Shown: positions 59,358-64,000 of the stretch, one piece after another
Position numbering within the stretch: position 1 is the first letter of the stretch
Layout: the number at the start of each line of letters is the position of its first letter
NCBI GenBank assembly: GCA_963601185.1
Contig: CAVCEE010000008.1
Coordinates: forward strand, 1 to 64,000
Length of the DNA stretch: 64,000 bases
DNA from: Limisoma sp963601185
GTDB lineage: Bacteria; Bacteroidota; Bacteroidia; Bacteroidales; Muribaculaceae
Reading direction: 5' to 3'
Made by a program: the position numbers and the translations under genes
The notes under the pieces: generated by a model
Told to the model about the DNA's origin: nothing
Seen by the model: only the letters and a program-made list of their open reading frames with translations
The model's database searches: none

Positions 59358-60368
59358 ATGGCAAAAAATATAGTACAAGGCAGTCTTATCACTACATTCC
59401 GCTGCAATGCGAAATGTAATATGTGCAACATCTGGAAGCATCAGACTCATCCGGAAGAGGAGATTGATGCCTCCTACTATGAGAAACTGCCGAGTGGACT
59501 CCGCATAAACATCACCGGTGGCGAATGCACCATCAGAAAGGACATCGACAAAATCTTTGAAATCCTGTACCCGAAGTCCACACTGCTTGAACTAAGTACA
59601 AACGGATACAACACCGACACAATCGTCGCTCTTGCAAACAAATACCCGAACATCCTTATCCGCGTCAGCGTGGAGGGTTTGCCAGCCCTTAACGACAAGA
59701 AGAGAGGTACTCTCAACGGCTTCGACCACGCCTTGCGGACTATGCTCGAACTGAAAAAGACCAAGTGCAAGAACATCGGATTTTCCGTTGTCATATCGCC
59801 TGACAACTACAAGGATCTGCTTCATCTTTACGAACTTTGCGTGGCTCTCGACGTGGAACTCGGCAACTCCGTTGTCCACAATTCCTGGTATTTCCACAAG
59901 GAGGACAACCAACTTGAAAGTGCCGAAGCACTTGCCGCCCACGAGGAGTTTGTAAAGGCTTTGCTGACATCAAAACGCCGTGGCTTGAAAAACAGACTCA
60001 AAGACTACGGTCGCGCCTACTTCAACCGCAGTATCCATCGCCGTCTGCGCGGCGACGAGCCGGGCTACCGTCCACCGTGCGGCGCCCTCACCGACTTCTT
60101 CTTCATCGACCCGTGGGGAAATGTATCGCCCTGCAACGGATCTGGAGAGGAGTGGATTATCGGCAACATCAAGGAGGATAGTTTTGAAAACATTATGAAG
60201 TCCGACAAGGCCAAGGAGGCTTTGGAAAAGGTGAAGAACTGCAAACGCAACTGCGCTTTCATCGTCACGGAGCGTCACGATATGGTGCGCCGTCCGTGGA
60301 TTCCGATAAAATGGATACTCAAAAACAAATTGCGTATCCGCCAAGGCAAAGACATCTGTTGGGACTAA
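59358..60368 (+). CDS. radical SAM protein with SPASM-like C-terminus
   Basis: Iron-sulfur enzyme of 336 residues. The radical SAM cluster motif CNAKCNMC supplies Cys16, Cys20 and Cys23, followed by INITGGECTI (SAM-binding GGE). The C-terminal part has more cysteines (about 241, 259, 295, 299: PPCGALTDFF, GNVSPCNGSG, NCKRNCAF), as in SPASM/twitch proteins that bind extra clusters. The segment FIDPWGNVSPCNG is typical. Its place between two glycosyltransferases suggests modification of the sugar chain, its carrier or a partner protein; the substrate is unknown. It has its own promoter box and a leader hairpin. Confidence 0.85.
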   Translation: MAKNIVQGSLITTFRCNAKCNMCNIWKHQTHPEEEIDASYYEKLPSGLRINITGGECTIRKDIDKIFEILYPKSTLLELSTNGYNTDTIVALANKYPNILIRVSVEGLPALNDKKRGTLNGFDHALRTMLELKKTKCKNIGFSVVISPDNYKDLLHLYELCVALDVELGNSVVHNSWYFHKEDNQLESAEALAAHEEFVKALLTSKRRGLKNRLKDYGRAYFNRSIHRRLRGDEPGYRPPCGALTDFFFIDPWGNVSPCNGSGEEWIIGNIKEDSFENIMKSDKAKEALEKVKNCKRNCAFIVTERHDMVRRPWIPIKWILKNKLRIRQGKDICWD

Positions 60369-60380
60369 ATCCGTGCCGGA

Positions 60381-61472
60381 ATGAGGATTGACGTATTAGG
60401 CACGAGAGGGTTTCCGGGCATCCAAGGCGGTGTTGAACGCCATTGCGAGCGGCTCTATCCTCAAATGAGAGATTTGAGCATAAGAGTGTTCCGCCGGAAG
60501 CCGTATGTGCAGAAATCTGACGTTTCCTATCCCAACATCTCGTTCACCGACCTCCCTTCCACACGCATCAGCGGATTTGAGGCAGTGCTGCATTCTCTGC
60601 TTGCCACACTCGTGGCAATGTTCTCTAAAGCGGATATCGTGCACATCCACAACATCGGACCTGCTATGTTCGCCCCCCTGCTGCGGCTTGCTGGCAAGAA
60701 GGTTGTGCTCACATACCACAGCGCGAATTACGAGCACGACAAATGGAATGCCTTCGCAAAGGCGATTCTAAGACTGTCGGAACGGATAGCGTTGACTTTC
60801 GCCAACCGGATTGTCTTTGTCAACAAGTTTCAGATGCAGAGATATTCCGAATCGGTCAAAAGCAAATCGACATACATTCCCAACGGCATCGTGCCGACAA
60901 ATCCGTCGCCAAACACGGATTTTCTTGACAAACTGGGAGTCGCTCCCAAGAAATACATCCTATCGGTGGGCAGAATAACGCCCGAGAAGGGGTTTGACCT
61001 GCTGGTTTCAGCCTACAACCGGCTGGACACTGACGTGAAATTGGTAATCGCCGGTGCGCCCGACCAAAACTCAAAACATCTGGACGAACTTAAATCCATA
61101 GCCGGAGGCAACAGCAATGTGGTTTTCGCAGGATTTACCGACGGCGATAACTTGGCTCAACTCTACACCAACGCCTTGGCGTATGTGTTGGCATCACGCA
61201 TCGAGGGCTTTCCGCTCGTTCTACTTGAAGCCATCAACTTCGATTTGCCGCTGCTCGTGTCGGACATCGAAGCCACTCATCTACTCAAATTGTCGTCCAA
61301 GTCCTACTTCACGGCAAGCGACGACAACGCCATATTCAACAAACTCTCTGAATTTTTATCAGAGCCGGACAAGACTTCCTACAAATGCACCTGCGAGAAA
61401 GCGGCTGACTACAGTTGGGACAGCATTGCCCGACAGACAGTGGAGGTCTACAAAAAAGCATTGGGAAAATGA
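60381..61472 (+). CDS. glycosyltransferase, GT4 with DUF1972 N-domain
   Basis: Sugar transferase of 363 residues. The start MRIDVLGTRGFPGIQGGVER is the hallmark of the DUF1972 N-terminal domain found in rhamnosyl- and related transferases. The C-domain has LSVGRITPEKGFDLLVSAYN and SRIEGFPLVLLEAINFDLPL, the GT4 donor site. It starts 12 nt after the radical SAM gene, and its stop overlaps the flippase start by 4 nt (ATGA). Confidence 0.87.
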   Translation: MRIDVLGTRGFPGIQGGVERHCERLYPQMRDLSIRVFRRKPYVQKSDVSYPNISFTDLPSTRISGFEAVLHSLLATLVAMFSKADIVHIHNIGPAMFAPLLRLAGKKVVLTYHSANYEHDKWNAFAKAILRLSERIALTFANRIVFVNKFQMQRYSESVKSKSTYIPNGIVPTNPSPNTDFLDKLGVAPKKYILSVGRITPEKGFDLLVSAYNRLDTDVKLVIAGAPDQNSKHLDELKSIAGGNSNVVFAGFTDGDNLAQLYTNALAYVLASRIEGFPLVLLEAINFDLPLLVSDIEATHLLKLSSKSYFTASDDNAIFNKLSEFLSEPDKTSYKCTCEKAADYSWDSIARQTVEVYKKALGK

Positions 61473-62857
61473 CAGAAACGTCAGGCAGAGGAATGCAATT
61501 TCTTAAATCCGTAGGCGTGTATGCCATCGGAAACATCGGGTCGAAACTAATCACGTTCCTGATGATTCCGTTCTACACATTTTTTGTCGACACAGCCGAA
61601 TTCGGATACTACGACCTTTGCCTCACTGCAGTGCTTCTGATCACCAGTTTTGCCTCTCTGCAACTCCGCGACGGGGCGTTCCGCTTCCTCATCGACAGCC
61701 ACACCGACGATGCCCGCTCCATAGTGGTGAGTGCCACCATACGTCTGCTCAGCCGGTCGCTGCTCGTCTTCTTGTTGCTGTCGGCGGTCATTGCGTTCGT
61801 CCACCCCATCCGTTGCCTGTGGCTGTCGTTCGGGCTGCTTGTGTCAATGGGCTTGATTGAGGTGTTCGGGCAGATGGCAAGAGGTCTCGGGAAAACCAAT
61901 GTGTTCGTCACGAGCAACATAATCTCGGCGTTCGCCACAAGTGCACTCAGCGTAGTGTTTGTGGCGTGGTGCGGATGGGGCATAACAGGCATATTCCTCG
62001 CCAACATCTTCGCCCGTCTGCTCGCCGTCGGCTTCATCGAATGGCGTGTGGGAACGATGCGCAATTATTTCCGCCCGGCACTGAAAAATCCGCAAATCAC
62101 CAAGGAAATTCTGCGCTATGTCATTCCGTTGCTGCCAATGATATTTTTCTGGTGGCTCTCCTCCAGCAGCGACCGCTTCTTCATCAATCACTATTTCTCG
62201 CTTTCCGACAACGGCATCTACGCCGTGGCGGCACGCTTCGGCACCATCCTGCAGATTATAGGCACAGTCATATTCCAAGCCTGGCAAGAAATGGCATTGC
62301 GGCAATACAACAGTCCTGACCGCGACAAGTTTTTCTCAAGGATGATTTCCCTGTTCATTGTCTTTATGTCAGCAACATTTGTCTGCTACTCTTTCAGTTT
62401 GAAGATAATATACCCCTACATCGTCAACAAAGAATATGTCAGCGGTATCGTCTACGTCTTTCCGATTGCCGCATCAGCCGTACTGTACTCGCTGTCAAAC
62501 ATTCTTGAAATGGGATATCAGTGCTCAAAGGAAACCGCGCGGGCACTGCCGGGCATCATCGCGGCAGCAGTGGTCAACATCTCGCTCAATTTCATCTTGA
62601 TAAACGCAATAGGCATCTACGGTGTGGTAATCACATCGATTGTAACCTACGCCGTACTGCTCATTTTCCGTCTCCACGATTTCAGACACTATTTCAAACT
62701 GCACATTCCCTTAAAGACGCTGCTTGCCCCGGCATTCGCCATTGCAAGCACTGCCCTGTTCTACCAAACCGGCTCAATAGTTTTTGACATTGCCATCATC
62801 CTGATTGCCTGCATTATTCTCGCAGCCATCATCCCGGCGGTTTTGAAGAAAGGCTAA
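61469..62857 (+). CDS. Wzx-like polysaccharide flippase
   Basis: Moves lipid-linked repeat units across the inner membrane. The 462 residues have about 12-14 membrane helices without a soluble domain. The MATE/Wzx-type start is KSVGVYAIGNIGSKLITFLM, and SSSSDRFFINHYFSLSDNGI is a typical family motif. I use the ATG at 61469 because it overlaps the preceding stop; the longer frame lies inside the previous gene. It is the last gene of the operon. No clear terminator is seen after it. Confidence 0.88.
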   Translation: MTETSGRGMQFLKSVGVYAIGNIGSKLITFLMIPFYTFFVDTAEFGYYDLCLTAVLLITSFASLQLRDGAFRFLIDSHTDDARSIVVSATIRLLSRSLLVFLLLSAVIAFVHPIRCLWLSFGLLVSMGLIEVFGQMARGLGKTNVFVTSNIISAFATSALSVVFVAWCGWGITGIFLANIFARLLAVGFIEWRVGTMRNYFRPALKNPQITKEILRYVIPLLPMIFFWWLSSSSDRFFINHYFSLSDNGIYAVAARFGTILQIIGTVIFQAWQEMALRQYNSPDRDKFFSRMISLFIVFMSATFVCYSFSLKIIYPYIVNKEYVSGIVYVFPIAASAVLYSLSNILEMGYQCSKETARALPGIIAAAVVNISLNFILINAIGIYGVVITSIVTYAVLLIFRLHDFRHYFKLHIPLKTLLAPAFAIASTALFYQTGSIVFDIAIILIACIILAAIIPAVLKKG

Positions 62858-62896
62858 CCCCGGTCAGCATCCGTCACACGATTGTAATAACATTTT

Positions 62897-62928
62897 TTTG
62901 CACAAATTGAAAATAATGTATACTTTTG
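62897..62928 (+). promoter_or_regulatory. promoter of the ECF sigma gene
   Basis: -33 TTTG (62897-62900), 20-nt spacer, -7 TACTTTTG (62921-62928). It looks like a primary-sigma promoter. Leader of about 44 nt. Confidence 0.7.
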
Positions 62929-62976
62929 GTGTGGGTATTTTTACATACTGCCACCCATCTACAAACTATTCAGACG

Positions 62977-63573
62977 ATGCTCGACGACACAAATCTCATA
63001 TCCAGGTTGCAAAGCGGCGACGAACAAGCCTACCGCTTCCTCTTCGACCACGAATATGAGCCAATGTGCCGGTTTGCCAACCAGATGCTCCACGACCGTA
63101 TGGAGGCGGAAAGCGTGGTTGGCGACATAATCTTCAACATCTGGGCAAACAGGGCGGACCTGCAAATCACCACGTCGCTCCACTCCTATCTCTTTGCCGC
63201 CGTGCGCAACCGTTGTCTCAACGCGCTGAAGAGCCGTCTGCGCATACTCTCGCTCCAGAACGGCGAGATGAATCTTGAGCAAGAACTCGAACTCGTCGAC
63301 ATCATCTTCAGCGACGACCGCCAGCCGCTCGGCATCCTCATCGAGAAGGAACTTGAAGAGCAAATCGAGAAAGCCATCAGCCAACTGCCCGAGGAATGCC
63401 GCACGGTGTTCTGCAAAAGCCGTATGGAGGGAATGAGTTACAGCGAAATCTCCGACAATCTCGGCATTTCGGTCAGCACCGTGAAGTACCACATCCACAA
63501 CGCCATCGCCCGACTCCACGCCAATCTCGACGGCTACCTCCGCTGGATAATCATTGCAATGCTAATCCAATGA
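62977..63573 (+). CDS. ECF-type RNA polymerase sigma factor (FecI-like)
   Basis: Extracytoplasmic-function sigma factor of 198 residues. Region 2 (about 12-80) contains QSGDEQAYRFLFDHEYEPMC and IIFNIWANRADLQ. Region 4 (about 125-180) contains ISQLPEECRTVFCKSRMEGM and the helix-turn-helix YSEISDNLGISVSTVKYHIH. The ATG at 62977 follows the promoter; the longer frame starts with a TTG inside the -7 box. With the FecR-like gene next to it, this is the usual Bacteroidales pair controlling a SusC/SusD-type uptake locus, which probably lies to the right of the window. Confidence 0.9.
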   Translation: MLDDTNLISRLQSGDEQAYRFLFDHEYEPMCRFANQMLHDRMEAESVVGDIIFNIWANRADLQITTSLHSYLFAAVRNRCLNALKSRLRILSLQNGEMNLEQELELVDIIFSDDRQPLGILIEKELEEQIEKAISQLPEECRTVFCKSRMEGMSYSEISDNLGISVSTVKYHIHNAIARLHANLDGYLRWIIIAMLIQ

Positions 63574-63683
63574 TTTGCAGTTACTTTGCAAAAATCTCGC
63601 AAAAACGGGCAAAAAATTCGCATTTTACACTGCCCTTTTTCTTTTCCCGATTGTCATAATTGTACAACACGCATAAACGAAAT

Positions 63684-64000
63684 ATGGATAATACCCCCAA
63701 AAGCAAGCGATACGACGACATCGACGCGATGATCGACCGCTACATCAGCAACTCCCACGACACGGAAGCCGTGCGCTTCCTTCGCGACAAGGCACTGGAG
63801 TCGGCGGCGATACGCCGTTACATCCGCGCTTGCTTCGAGGTGAATTTCTCATCATCGGTGGCAGCATCGACCGAGAAATTCGACGCCGACAACGCTTACC
63901 GCCGCTTCCAGCAGCGCATCGATGCCGACGCAAAGAAGGCGAAGAAGGCTCGCCGCCTCCGTCTGGTGCGCTTCCTGCGCGCCGCAGCCGCTGTCATCAT
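63684..64000 (+). CDS. FecR-like anti-sigma factor (partial, runs off the right edge)
   Basis: The N-terminal 105 residues of a protein starting MDNTPKSKRYDDIDAMIDRY. It continues with a helical anti-sigma-type region (FDADNAYRRFQQRIDADAKK) and a basic stretch leading to a membrane helix (RFLRAAAAVII at the edge). Size, order and distance (110 nt after the sigma gene) match FecR-type regulators that pass a signal from an outer-membrane receptor to the sigma factor. Only the cytoplasmic part is visible, so the FecR domain itself is not seen. Confidence 0.75.
   Translation, partial: MDNTPKSKRYDDIDAMIDRYISNSHDTEAVRFLRDKALESAAIRRYIRACFEVNFSSSVAASTEKFDADNAYRRFQQRIDADAKKAKKARRLRLVRFLRAAAAVI

Noticed and set aside
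63579..63589. A second promoter (TTACTTTGC) between the sigma and FecR-like genes
   Set aside because: One mismatch in the -7 box and no -33 element; co-transcription with the sigma gene is simpler.

Overview
The window is a piece of a Bacteroidota chromosome, almost certainly order Bacteroidales; Muribaculaceae or a relative would fit, but I cannot fix the family. The evidence is the gene set (alternative GlmU, type IX secretion C-terminal tails, short adenylate kinase, FecI/FecR-type pair), zinc-free S14 and L36, the absence of tuf from the str operon, and the many TAnnTTTG (-7) / TTTG or TTG (-33) promoters, which are the Bacteroidota housekeeping type.

Layout. Positions 377-22272 (minus strand) hold one giant translation locus: rpsL-rpsG-fusA, then the S10, spc and alpha gene clusters through rplQ, with secY, map, infA and rpoA included. 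It starts at a near-perfect promoter at 22412-22443 and ends at a terminator at 4195-4223. pyrG and yidC follow from a separate promoter. From 22621 to 27004 come an alternative GlmU, a CPA2 antiporter with a stress-domain tail, and aspartate-semialdehyde dehydrogenase. From 27120 to 34501 lies the most striking unit: a promoter, a cobalamin riboswitch, and a secreted protein of about 2,300 residues. That protein has four CUB-like/BNR-associated module pairs, a beta-helix, a DUF4465 domain and a type IX secretion tail.

From 34531 to 44607 are sialic-acid type genes (neuC-neuA), hpt, adk, a thioredoxin-fold/beta-barrel pair, cysK, a second secreted protein with a sorting-tail-like end, a two-gene unit of unknown function, and a YidE-type transporter. 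From 44611 to 48141 (mostly minus strand) are a lipoprotein, a LolD-like ATPase, tRNA-Glu-rpsT-tRNA-Glu, recO (plus strand), an L,D-transpeptidase and tRNA-Asp. From 48359 to 53654 are a DUF1016 nuclease-fold gene carrying repeated palindromes, an esterase, asparaginase and pckA.

From 53822 to 62857 is a compact exopolysaccharide operon: Wza-like export lipoprotein, Wzy-like polymerase, a Wzc-like protein whose kinase motifs are lost, two GT4 glycosyltransferases, a radical SAM protein and a Wzx flippase. The window closes with an ECF sigma factor and the start of a FecR-like anti-sigma factor.

The strongest candidates for new biology are the B12-riboswitch-controlled giant surface protein, the radical SAM enzyme inside the polysaccharide operon, the degenerate Wzc, and the palindrome insertions in the DUF1016 gene. 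No insertion sequence, CRISPR array, rRNA or origin was seen.
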